Shown here piece after piece: positions 1 to 5,602 of a DNA stretch of 5,602 bases. The notes under the pieces were generated by a model. That model was given only the letters and a program-made list of their open reading frames with translations. It had not been told where the DNA came from and searched no databases. Every line of letters starts with the position of its first letter. The stretch's first letter is position 1. Origin of the DNA: JBBDWZ01 sp050732575. Its GTDB lineage: Bacteria > Gemmatimonadota > Gemmatimonadetes > Longimicrobiales > RSA9. Made by a program: the position numbers and the translations under genes. The stretch spans positions 1-5,602 of the forward strand of contig JBOHRF010000350.1 in NCBI GenBank assembly GCA_050732575.1. The letters run 5' to 3'.

Positions 1-1248
1 ACCGCGCGCCAGCTGCTGGACCGGCGCGCCGCTACCGTGGGCACAGCCTACGCCAATGATGACGAGCTGCGCGCCGAGATGATGCACGTGCTGGCCGAAG
101 GGTATGAGAAGCTGGGACTGTTTGCACGGGCTGATACACTGGCTCGTGCTGCACTCGACATCCGGCGCACGCTGTACGGTGAACTGCATCCGGACCTGGT
201 AGCTTCACTCAACCTGCTGGGCTGGCTGCAACACCAGAAGAGTAATCTGCCCGCCGCCGACACTCTGCTGCGTCAGGCGATTACCGTGGGCCGTGCCGTA
301 TTCGATGCACCGGGCGACGCGCGCCTGGCGCGCGCGCTCAATGACCTGGGCGTAGTGAGCGAAGCCCGCGGCGACTACCAAGAGGCTACTGCGTTGTATC
401 GCGAATCACTGGACATGCGCCGCAACGTGCTGGGCGATCAGAACGTGGGCGTAGCCATCACAACCAGCAACCTGTCGGTTGTGCTATATCGTCAGGGCAA
501 TCTCAACAGTGCGGCCGTAATGGCCGAGTCCGCGCTGGTCGCGTTCCGCCGCATCCTGGGCGATGATCATCCGCGCACCTTTACCGTTCAGAGCAACCTG
601 GCCGCCATGTGGGCCGCTGCCGGCGACCACGCCAGGGCCGCGCTCGTATTCCGTGAAATCCTCCAGCGTCGCCAACGCCTGCTAGGGCCGCGCCACCCAC
701 TCGTCGGATTTGCTATGACCAGTCTGGCTGCCGAACTGATCGCTGAGCGTAACCTCGCCGAAGCGGAGTCGCTGTTGCAGAACGCCATCGATATCCAACG
801 CACGGCTACCGGCACGACACCCGATCAACTCGCCGCTTCGCTGCGCATCATGGGAGACTTGCAGCGCCGCGCCAATCGCCCGCAGCAGGCCCTGATCTTT
901 TCCGGTGAAGCGCTTCGACTCGCGCGCCAGATTTACGGCGACCACCATCGCGTTGTAGCCGAACTCTACCACGGCATCGCCGAAGCCTACTTGCTGATGG
1001 GTCAGCCAACCCGCGCCGAGACCGAACTGCGCGCGTCAGCCCGCATCAGCCAGCGCGCGCTTGGACCATCCCACGCCAGCACCATCCGCGTCCAGCTGAG
1101 ACTGGCCGATGTGCTCTTGCAACAAGGGCAAAAAGCGCAGGCCGAACGCCAAATCACGGCCATCGACGGCTGGCTGGCCGCCTCCACACTGCCCGCCGAT
1201 CACCCGTTCAGAAAGCGCGCGCAGGAGCTGCGCGCCGCGCTGCAATAA
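1..1248 (+). CDS. TPR-repeat protein, C-terminal part; probably the sensor half of a Ser/Thr protein kinase (5' partial)
   Basis: The frame is open from base 1 and ends at TAA 1246-1248, giving 415 residues in the window. A GTG at 37 could be read as a start, but the codons before it (TARQLLDRRAAT) continue the protein and match the segment that links the transmembrane helix of TPR-bearing bacterial Ser/Thr kinases to their first repeat, so the true start lies upstream. The visible part is almost wholly about nine helical repeats of 42-43 residues of the kinesin-light-chain type (TPR_10/TPR_12). They have alternating 'A..L..LG......G....A' helices, and several junctions carry the LGxxHP signature (for example GELHPDL, GDDHPRT, GPRHPLV). 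Such repeats normally bind proteins or peptides and act as the input or scaffold part of the kinase. No kinase motif (HRD, DFG) lies in the window, so the kinase assignment is inferred from family architecture. A free-standing TPR protein is the alternative. Confidence 0.85.
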   Translation, partial: TARQLLDRRAATVGTAYANDDELRAEMMHVLAEGYEKLGLFARADTLARAALDIRRTLYGELHPDLVASLNLLGWLQHQKSNLPAADTLLRQAITVGRAVFDAPGDARLARALNDLGVVSEARGDYQEATALYRESLDMRRNVLGDQNVGVAITTSNLSVVLYRQGNLNSAAVMAESALVAFRRILGDDHPRTFTVQSNLAAMWAAAGDHARAALVFREILQRRQRLLGPRHPLVGFAMTSLAAELIAERNLAEAESLLQNAIDIQRTATGTTPDQLAASLRIMGDLQRRANRPQQALIFSGEALRLARQIYGDHHRVVAELYHGIAEAYLLMGQPTRAETELRASARISQRALGPSHASTIRVQLRLADVLLQQGQKAQAERQITAIDGWLAASTLPADHPFRKRAQELRAALQ

Positions 1249-1250
1249 CT

Positions 1251-1307
1251 CTCCCCCTTGCGCTTCTACATGAGCCACGACACCTTCCTGTAGAAGACGG
1301 AGGGGGA
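1251..1307. promoter_or_regulatory. Long interrupted dyad between the TPR gene and the PadR operon (candidate operator or weak terminator)
   Basis: Two pairs of arms share one centre near 1279.5. TCCCCCT (1252-1258) pairs with AGGGGGA (1301-1307), and CTTCTACA (1263-1270) pairs with TGTAGAAG (1289-1296). The inner arms are separated by 18 bases; on each side about four bases, at best one G-T pair, lie between inner and outer arms. It begins three bases after the TPR stop codon and ends 21 bases before the PadR start. No run of T follows either arm, which argues against a standard intrinsic terminator. PadR proteins bind inverted repeats, often with ACA/TGT half-sites, close to their own promoter, so autoregulation is a reasonable inference. 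I could not place a convincing -35/-10 pair. Confidence 0.5.
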
Positions 1308-1328
1308 ACGGCGCCGCGGAGTGTTTCT

Positions 1329-1658
1329 ATGACCCAACGATTGGATCTGCCGCAGGGCACACTCGACCTGTTGATCCTGAAATCGCTCTCGCTGGGTGAG
1401 CAGCACGGCTGGGCGATCTCCGAGCGCATCCAGCAGGTGACGCAGGGCAAGGTGCGCATCCCGCAGGGGTCGCTGTATCCGGCGCTTCATCGACTGGAGC
1501 GGCGCGGCTGGGTACGTGCGAGCTGGGGCGCATCGGACAACAACCGGCGCGCCAAGTATTACGAGCTGACGCGCGCGGGCCGCAAGCAGCTGGAAGCGGA
1601 AACGGCGGCGTGGGAGAAGCTGACGGCCGTGGTCGAGCTGGTACTGAGGATGGTATAG
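1329..1658 (+). CDS. PadR-family transcriptional regulator, ADOP-associated type
   Basis: This is a 109-residue winged-helix DNA-binding protein, the usual length for the short PadR subfamily (only a short C-terminal dimerisation helix). The hallmarks appear in order: first helix QGTLDLLILKSL (residues 9-20), HGWAISERI (26-34), the recognition-helix region GSLYPALHRLERRGWV (47-62), the wing RRAKYYELTRAG (73-84), and a C-terminal amphipathic helix to residue 109 that would serve in dimerisation. The ATG at 1329 is preceded by GGAG (1318-1321) at a 7-base spacing, which fixes the start. Its stop is one base before the permease start, so the two are translationally and transcriptionally linked. 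This PadR subfamily is known to accompany orphan permeases in acidobacteria and relatives, and is expected to repress its own operon. The inducing ligand cannot be told from the sequence. Confidence 0.95.
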   Translation: MTQRLDLPQGTLDLLILKSLSLGEQHGWAISERIQQVTQGKVRIPQGSLYPALHRLERRGWVRASWGASDNNRRAKYYELTRAGRKQLEAETAAWEKLTAVVELVLRMV

Positions 1659-1659
1659 C

Positions 1660-4353
1660 ATGTTATCCGAGATTCGAATTCGCTTGCGCGCTCTGTTTCG
1701 TCGGCAGGTGGTGGAACAGGAGCTGGAGGACGAGCTGCACTTTCATCTGGAGCATGAAGTGGAAAAGCACGTGCGGGCGGGCCTGACGCGGGCCCAGGCG
1801 GAGCGGCGTGCGCACGCGGCGTTTGGCGGGTTGGATGTGGTCAAGGAGGAGGCGCGAGATGCGCGCGGTATCGCGCTTCTGGATGCGCTACTGCAGGACC
1901 TGCGCTACGCGTGGCGCGCACTGCGGGCGCGGCCGGGATTTGCGGCGGGCGTCATTCTCACGTTGGGTCTGGGCATGGGCGCCAACACCGCAATGTTCGG
2001 CATTGTGGACCGCCTGCTGCTGCGCCCGCCCGCGGGATTGCGTGCTGCGGAGCGCGTGCACCGCGTGTACGTGAGTTATCTGTGGAATGGCAATCCAACC
2101 ATGGATCGCCAGCTCGCGTATTTGCGCTACCTCGACCTGGGGCAGCTTTCGCGTTCGTTCGAGGCGTCGGCCGCGTTCGCCACTCGACCGCTTCCGGTCG
2201 GTGAGGGCGAACAAACGCGCGAGCTGGAAGTGACCGCGGCCAGTGCATCGTACTTCGACTTCTTTGCTGTGCGACCCGTGCTCGGTCGTTTCTACACAAG
2301 GCGGGAGGATGAGCGGCCCGCGGGCGCCCGTGTGGCCGTGCTCGGCTACGGCTTCTGGCAATCGCAATACGCGGGCTCGCGCACCGTGCTCGGGCAGACG
2401 CTGCACGTGGGCGAAGCTGCTTACACCATCATTGGCGTTGCGCCGAAGCCGTTTGTTGGTATCGCGGAAGGGCGTGCACCGGCCGTCTTCATTCCCATCA
2501 CGGCCTACGGCCACGCGCGCAACACGGATTTCGCCGACCACTACGGTTGGAGCTGGCTGGAGATGATGGTGCGGCGCCGGCCGGGCGAGTCCATAGACGC
2601 GGCCAATGCCGATCTGAGCGCGGCGCACGCACGGAGCTGGGAGCAGGAGCGGCAACGGTCGTCGTCCATGCCCAGCGCGGAACAGTCGCGGGCAGGCGGG
2701 GAATTGGCCTCGGTGCTCATGGGCCGTGGTCCGCAGGCGGGCGCCGATGCGAAAGTCGTTGCCTGGGTGATGGGTGTTGCGCTGGTCGTGCTCCTGATTG
2801 CCTGTGCCAATGTCATCAATCTATTGCTTGCGCGCGCATTACATCGGCGCCGCGAGATTGCGCTCCGCCTGGCGCTCGGAATCACGCGCGTCCGGTTACT
2901 GCAACAGCTCATGGTCGAGAGTCTGTTATTTGCTCTGTTGGGTGGCGCGCTGGGCCTGGCGCTGGCGCAATGGGGCGGCGGCGCGTTGCGTTCCCTCTTT
3001 CCGGGTGCCGATAGTACACGTGCCGTGGCCACGGATGCGCGCACGCTGGCCTTCATGGCCGTGCTGACGCTCGGCCTGGTTCTGCTCACCGGACTCACGC
3101 CCGCGCTGCAAACCCTGCGCTCGGACCTGGCCGGCGCGCTCAAAGCCGGCATGCGGGACAGTGCGTATCGCAAATCGAGACTGCGCACCGGACTGCTGCT
3201 GTTCCAGGGTGCGCTTTCGGTCATGCTGCTGGTGGGCGCCGGGTTGTTCGTGCGCAGCCTGCTGAACGTGCGCTCGTTCCGTCTCGGTTACGATGTCGAC
3301 AACGTGATCTACGTCGACGCCGAGTTGCGCGGGGCCAACCTGAAACAACCCGAGCTGTACGGTCTGCTCGATCGGCTGCAGGCCGCCGCGCAAAAGACAC
3401 CGGGCGTGCACAGCGCAACGCTCGCCGTCTCCGTTCCGTTCTGGGGCAGCGAAGGCCGCGGCGTGCCCTTCGTGCCCGGTCGCGACTCCATCGGGCGCCT
3501 GGGACGCTTCACCCTGCAGACCGGCTCGGTCAACTACTTCGAGACCATGGGCACGCGCATCGTGCGCGGCCGCGGCTTCACGGAACAGGATGGCGCTAAC
3601 GCGCTGCCCATCGTGGTCGTAACACAGGCCATGGCGCGCGCACTGTGGCCGGGCCTGGATCCCATCGGCAAACAGATGCGCATCGGCAATGACACCATGC
3701 CGTTCCTGACCGTGGTGGGTGTGGCCGAGGATATTCGCAGCCGCCGCATTCGCGACGATCCCAACTTCTGGTACTACCTGCCCGTGGCGCAGTATCGGAA
3801 GCTGTTCGGTGCATCGCGGGGCGGCCTGTTCGTACGCGTGCGCGGCAACACCGAAGATCAACTGCAGAGCTTGCGCCAGCGATTGCAGGCCGAAATGCCC
3901 GCACCGGCCTACATCAGATTGGCGACCATGCACGAGCTCATCGAACCGCAGCGCCGGTCGTGGCAGTTCGGTGCGACCATGTTCGTCGCGTTCGCAGCAC
4001 TCGCGCTGATCCTGGCCGCCATCGGACTCTATAGCGTCATCGCCTACGCCGTGGCTCAACGCACGCGCGAATTGGGCGTGCGCATTGCCCTGGGCGCCAG
4101 CACGCGCAGTGTCCTTGGACTCATCGCCGGACAGGGCATCGTGTTCGCCGTGGCCGGCATCTCGCTGGGTAGTGCTGCCGCGCTCGTGGCCGCTCGCTGG
4201 GTAGAGCCGCTGCTGTTCTCCGTGTCCGCGCGCGATCCCCTGGTCTACGCCACCGTAGCCGGTCTGCTCATCATAGTTGCGCTCGCGGCCACGCTGCGCC
4301 CCGCGCTGCGCGCGACCAGGGTCGACCCATTGATCGCGCTGCGCGCCGACTAA
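1660..4353 (+). CDS. ADOP-type duplicated MacB/FtsX-like permease without its own ATPase
   Basis: The 897-residue inner-membrane protein has the full ADOP layout. A cytoplasmic prefix comes first (about 1-75, with ELEDELHFHLE and LTRAQAERRA). Then come TM1 (about 94-117, after LRARPGF), a periplasmic MacB core domain (about 120-360), and a three-helix FtsX block (about 366-388, 416-437, 463-486). The unit then repeats: TM at about 508-532, a second periplasmic domain (about 535-765), and helices at about 772-798, 820-845 and 862-885. The cytoplasmic coupling loops are RREIALRLALG (398-408) and RTRELGVRIALGAS (801-814), the segments that contact an ABC ATPase in MacB. The C-terminus ATRVDPLIALRAD is typical. 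There is no Walker A or B motif, and no ATPase gene lies nearby. GAGGA (1646-1650) sits 9 bases before the ATG, inside the PadR gene. The substrate is unknown: the family resembles MacB-like mechanotransmission systems for export or envelope work, but its role is largely unproven. The length is normal and the gene looks intact. Confidence 0.95.
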   Translation: MLSEIRIRLRALFRRQVVEQELEDELHFHLEHEVEKHVRAGLTRAQAERRAHAAFGGLDVVKEEARDARGIALLDALLQDLRYAWRALRARPGFAAGVILTLGLGMGANTAMFGIVDRLLLRPPAGLRAAERVHRVYVSYLWNGNPTMDRQLAYLRYLDLGQLSRSFEASAAFATRPLPVGEGEQTRELEVTAASASYFDFFAVRPVLGRFYTRREDERPAGARVAVLGYGFWQSQYAGSRTVLGQTLHVGEAAYTIIGVAPKPFVGIAEGRAPAVFIPITAYGHARNTDFADHYGWSWLEMMVRRRPGESIDAANADLSAAHARSWEQERQRSSSMPSAEQSRAGGELASVLMGRGPQAGADAKVVAWVMGVALVVLLIACANVINLLLARALHRRREIALRLALGITRVRLLQQLMVESLLFALLGGALGLALAQWGGGALRSLFPGADSTRAVATDARTLAFMAVLTLGLVLLTGLTPALQTLRSDLAGALKAGMRDSAYRKSRLRTGLLLFQGALSVMLLVGAGLFVRSLLNVRSFRLGYDVDNVIYVDAELRGANLKQPELYGLLDRLQAAAQKTPGVHSATLAVSVPFWGSEGRGVPFVPGRDSIGRLGRFTLQTGSVNYFETMGTRIVRGRGFTEQDGANALPIVVVTQAMARALWPGLDPIGKQMRIGNDTMPFLTVVGVAEDIRSRRIRDDPNFWYYLPVAQYRKLFGASRGGLFVRVRGNTEDQLQSLRQRLQAEMPAPAYIRLATMHELIEPQRRSWQFGATMFVAFAALALILAAIGLYSVIAYAVAQRTRELGVRIALGASTRSVLGLIAGQGIVFAVAGISLGSAAALVAARWVEPLLFSVSARDPLVYATVAGLLIIVALAATLRPALRATRVDPLIALRAD

Positions 4354-4440
4354 AGATGCCGTAACGGACCTGCCAGCGCGCGCGGTTGCGCGTGGGCATG
4401 ATGGCACGATTGCGCGCTAAACAGCCCGCATCCCGACGTG
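4354..4440. other. Gene-free spacer after the permease, with a degenerate leading copy of the repeat
   Basis: I see no gene here. An inverted pair AGCGCGC (4375-4381) and GCGCGCT (4412-4418) brackets a 30-base loop. The right side reads ACGATTGCGC (4406-4415), which resembles the right arm ACGATTGTGC of the first clear unit (4468-4477). It may be a decayed fourth unit of the array that follows. No T-rich terminator tail is seen downstream of the permease stop. Confidence 0.3.
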
Positions 4441-4442
4441 AA

Positions 4443-4479
4443 TTGCACAATCGTGACGGCCGGAATGACGATTGTGCAA
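4443..4479. repeat. Perfect 12-bp inverted repeat (first unit of the array)
   Basis: TTGCACAATCGT (4443-4454) and ACGATTGTGCAA (4468-4479) are perfect inverted complements with a 13-base loop. This is the best-preserved dyad of the array. In RNA it would give a stable hairpin from either strand, but no U-run follows on either side, so a standard intrinsic terminator is not well supported. As DNA it could be a two-site protein target. Confidence 0.8.
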
Positions 4480-4500
4480 AAGTCCGCGCTGGACGCGGTC

Positions 4501-4543
4501 AATCGCACATCGGCGGCAGATGCATCTGGACCATTGTGCATTT
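4501..4543. repeat. Second array unit with a nested 12-bp palindrome
   Basis: The outer arms GCACA (4505-4509) and TGTGC (4535-4539) enclose the perfect palindrome CAGATGCATCTG (4517-4528), whose centre nearly coincides with that of the outer arms. A further GG/CC pair (4512-4513 with 4531-4532) and AA/TT pair (4501-4502 with 4542-4543) match around the same centre. The symmetry is kept although the bases differ from units one and three. Confidence 0.6.
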
Positions 4544-4545
4544 AG

Positions 4546-4560
4546 CCGCGCTGAGCGCGG
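4546..4560. repeat. GC-rich linker hairpin between array units 2 and 3
   Basis: CCGCGC (4546-4551) and GCGCGG (4555-4560) form a 6-bp perfect stem around TGA. The equivalent linker between units 1 and 2 forms CCGCG (4484-4488) with CGCGG (4494-4498) around a 5-base loop. The matching position and motif in both linkers suggest a second, alternating hairpin type in the array. Confidence 0.55.
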
Positions 4561-4562
4561 TC

Positions 4563-4603
4563 AAGTGCACAAGCGCGCCGCCGCATGTATCGGTTGTGCA
4601 ATT
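4563..4603. repeat. Third array unit, 7-bp dyad
   Basis: TGCACAA (4566-4572) pairs with TTGTGCA (4594-4600). After one mismatch the pairing continues inward (CG 4574-4575 with CG 4591-4592), and after another it continues outward (AA 4563-4564 with TT 4602-4603). The mismatch pattern follows that of unit two, as expected of diverged copies of one element. Confidence 0.6.
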
Positions 4604-4646
4604 CACGGCCCAGGCGGGAGCGCTGCCCGCACTGCGTGCCGCGCGG
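4604..4646. other. GC-rich right flank of the array with a possible shortened unit
   Basis: I see no gene here. A small dyad GCAC-TGC-GTGC (4629-4639) is followed by GCGCGGTCAA (4641-4650), the sequence that closes each linker in the array (GCGGTCAA at 4495-4502 and 4557-4564). This may be a fourth unit that lost most of its length. The last part overlaps the stop codon of the minus-strand relic. Confidence 0.3.
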
Positions 4647-5585
4647 TCAATCCGATCCGTGCTGAATGGAGATTACGATGCGCGCCGCGACACTCCCAAC
4701 CGACGCCGCATCCAGCCATAACCAGATGATTGCGACCACGAAGCCCAGGAAACCGAGCCAGGGCGCGAGCGCAAACGTGCCGGGCACGAGCCCGATGGGC
4801 GCAGCGTTGGAGAGGATCCAGGAACTCGGAATGTCGCGATCGGCATCGTCGCGCAGGTGTGCCGCGCGCGATGCGGCCAGTGTGCTGACCAATCCGCCCA
4901 CCACCGGTTTGGCCAGACGGGCCTCGGCCGCAGTGAAGTACCGGCCAGCGGCTGGCGGAGCGTCGAAGAAGTTAAAGAAGCTCGCAGTGACAATACCAAC
5001 GCGCAGCTCGCGCGCGTTTTGTCCGACACCAACGGCAAGCTGGTCGGTCGTGAAACCCGCGACTGCGGAGAACGATGTCATCCAGCGCTCGAGATCGGCA
5101 TGGCGCGCATACCGGCTGCTGTTTTCGGTCTCGACGCCATCTAGCAGCTTGTACAAATAAACCCGATGGACTGACGCCGCGTCGCACATCAACGCGGGCG
5201 CGTGGAACATCTGCCGATCGAGGAACGAGAACATGGCTGCATTGGCGCCCACGCCCAGCGCGAACGTGGGCATCACGCCGGTGCTGAACGCGGGACTCCT
5301 GCGCAACCCGCGCAGCGTGCCTCGCGCGTCCTGCCCCACGCCCTCGAGCCAGGGCCAGACCGCTCGCGCGTCCTCCCGCATCAGCGTCTCGTTGCCCGTG
5401 GCGCGTCGTGCCGCCGCGCGCGCATCTGCCGGCGACTGCCCGCGCGTGATCAGCTCCCGCTCGATCGCCTCGCGATGAAACGACAGCTCTTCCTCGAGTT
5501 CCGCGCCCTGCGCGCGGAACCGCCACAGTGTGCGCAGGACCAGCAGGTCGAGTGTGCCGGGTAGCAGATCGGGCGGACTGTTCAA
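4647..5585 (-). pseudogene. Chimeric remnant: PadR N-terminus fused to a truncated ADOP permease
   Basis: The open frame has 312 codons, TTG start at 5585, TGA at 4649-4647. Residues 1-20 (with DLLPGTLDLLVLRTL) are the first helix of a PadR regulator, matching LPQGTLDLLILKSL of the intact PadR at 1329. From about residue 21 the protein turns into an ADOP permease prefix (ELEEELSFHREAIE, SPADARAAARRA). It continues through TM1 (LRRSPAF, then FALGVGANAAMFSFLDR, 108-124) and the start of the first periplasmic domain (VHRVY at 139-143, ASFFNFFDAPPAAGRYFTAAEA at 201-222). Homology ends near residue 228. A further 84 residues are unrelated. The rest of the permease, with all coupling loops and seven of eight helices, is missing, as is the PadR recognition helix. 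An internal deletion that joined the two genes of an operon is the simplest explanation. It cannot work as either parent, though the frame is still open, so a short membrane product cannot be excluded. Confidence 0.8.
4650..4901 (-). other. Unrelated C-terminal tail of the chimeric remnant, with one membrane-like segment
   Basis: Residues 229-312 of the relic do not resemble the equivalent part of the neighbouring intact permease (which there reads VAVLGYGFWQSQYAG), nor the ADOP C-terminus. A hydrophobic stretch, APWLGFLGFVVAIIWLWL (about 274-291), looks like a transmembrane helix. It could be the 3' end of another membrane-protein gene joined in frame by a second deletion, or decayed sequence. 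I do not recognise the source. Confidence 0.4.
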
Positions 5586-5592
5586 CGGCTCG

Positions 5593-5597
5593 CTCCC
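5593..5597 (-). promoter_or_regulatory. Ribosome binding site that supports the TTG start of the remnant
   Basis: On the minus strand GGGAG lies 7 bases before TTG (5585-5583). The only nearby ATG (5600-5598) is in another frame and stops at once, its TGA overlapping the TTG. The relic's frame is open to the window edge upstream, but the PadR homology begins just after the TTG, as in other PadR starts. Confidence 0.5.
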
Positions 5598-5602
5598 ATC
5601 GA

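Larger units (their letters stand above)
4441..4603. repeat. Array of three degenerate 60-62-base repeats, each an inverted pair of TTGCACAA-like motifs
   Basis: Units start at 4441, 4501 and 4563. In each, a left arm with GCACA (at 4445, 4505, 4567) faces a right arm with TGTGC (at 4473, 4535, 4595). The within-unit distance is 28, 30 and 28 bases, and each right arm is exactly 32 bases from the next left arm. Between units lie two 19-base linkers, GTCCGCGCTGGACGCGGTC (4482-4500) and AGCCGCGCTGAGCGCGGTC (4544-4562), identical at 15 of 19 positions. The A/T-containing arms stand out in very GC-rich surroundings. The array lies between two converging genes. It is not a CRISPR (too degenerate, and the units are palindromic without unique spacers). 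It does not show the GTTRRRY/RYYYAAC cores of integron attC sites. A REP/BIME-like element, a protein-binding array or a bidirectional transcript end are possible; none is shown. Confidence 0.75.

Noticed and set aside
37..39. GTG as the start of the TPR protein
   Set aside because: The frame is open to base 1, and the upstream residues match the conserved linker of kinase-TPR proteins, so this is an internal valine codon.
1266..1661. Minus-strand open frame (131 codons) opposite the PadR gene
   Set aside because: Antisense shadow of a confidently identified regulator.
1888..2655. Minus-strand open frame (255 codons) opposite the first half of the permease
   Set aside because: Antisense shadow with no recognisable motif, fully inside a well-supported gene.
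2926..4407. Long minus-strand open frame (493 codons) opposite the second half of the permease
   Set aside because: It is the antisense shadow of a long GC-rich gene. Its composition (many Q, H, R, G, A) has no domain, and the plus frame has clear ADOP homology throughout.
4443..4481. Standard intrinsic terminator for the permease operon
   Set aside because: The 12-bp stem is good, but it is followed by AAAAG on the plus strand and by AATTCACG on the minus strand, not by a run of T. A structural role in transcript ends remains possible but unproven.
4441..4603. CRISPR array
   Set aside because: Only three degenerate units, each itself palindromic, with similar rather than unique sequence between them, and no cas genes.
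4441..4603. Integron attC sites
   Set aside because: The length is near the attC range, but the GTTRRRY and RYYYAAC core sites are missing, and there are no cassettes or integrase.
4386..4721. Plus-strand open frame (111 codons) across the repeat array
   Set aside because: It translates the repeat units themselves and runs into the antisense of the relic. There is no domain and no good ribosome binding site. A real gene is unlikely.
4666..5160. Plus-strand open frame (164 codons) opposite the relic
   Set aside because: The opposite strand shows clear permease homology. This frame has low-complexity S/A/R/T-rich composition and no motif.

Overview
The window is GC-rich DNA from a bacterium that is most likely an acidobacterium or a relative such as Gemmatimonadota. 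The lineage is inferred from gene content, not from a marker gene. It holds a kinase-type TPR protein and a PadR regulator placed directly in front of an 'orphan' MacB/FtsX-type permease (the ADOP family, Acidobacterial Duplicated Orphan Permease). It also holds a second, broken copy of the regulator/permease pair. These families are strongly expanded in that part of the bacterial tree.

Layout. Positions 1-1248 (+) are the C-terminal part of a large TPR protein, very probably the sensor half of a membrane Ser/Thr kinase; its start lies outside the window. An 80-base gap follows. It carries a long, symmetric, interrupted dyad (1251-1307) that could be an operator or a weak terminator. At 1329-1658 (+) is a small PadR-family repressor, and one base after its stop begins an 897-residue ADOP permease (1660-4353, +). 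These two clearly form one operon.

From 4354 to 4646 there is no credible gene. The stretch contains an unusual repeat array: three degenerate units of 60-62 bases, each an inverted pair of TTGCACAA-like motifs, with short GC-rich hairpins (CCGCG...CGCGG) between them. On the minus strand, converging on the array, 5585-4647 is an open reading frame of 312 codons that looks like a relic. The first ~20 residues of a PadR regulator are fused in frame to the N-terminal ~205 residues of an ADOP permease. That part stops abruptly and is followed by ~84 residues of unrelated sequence with one membrane-like segment. The relic's stop codon falls inside a copy of the array's GCGGTCAA motif.

How the parts may work together: the PadR protein probably controls its own operon with the permease, possibly through the dyad upstream. 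The permease has no ATPase here, so its partner, if any, is encoded elsewhere. The two points most worth following are the structured repeat array between converging genes and the regulator-permease deletion fusion beside it. I found no CRISPR array, tRNA, rRNA, transposase or recognisable defence system.
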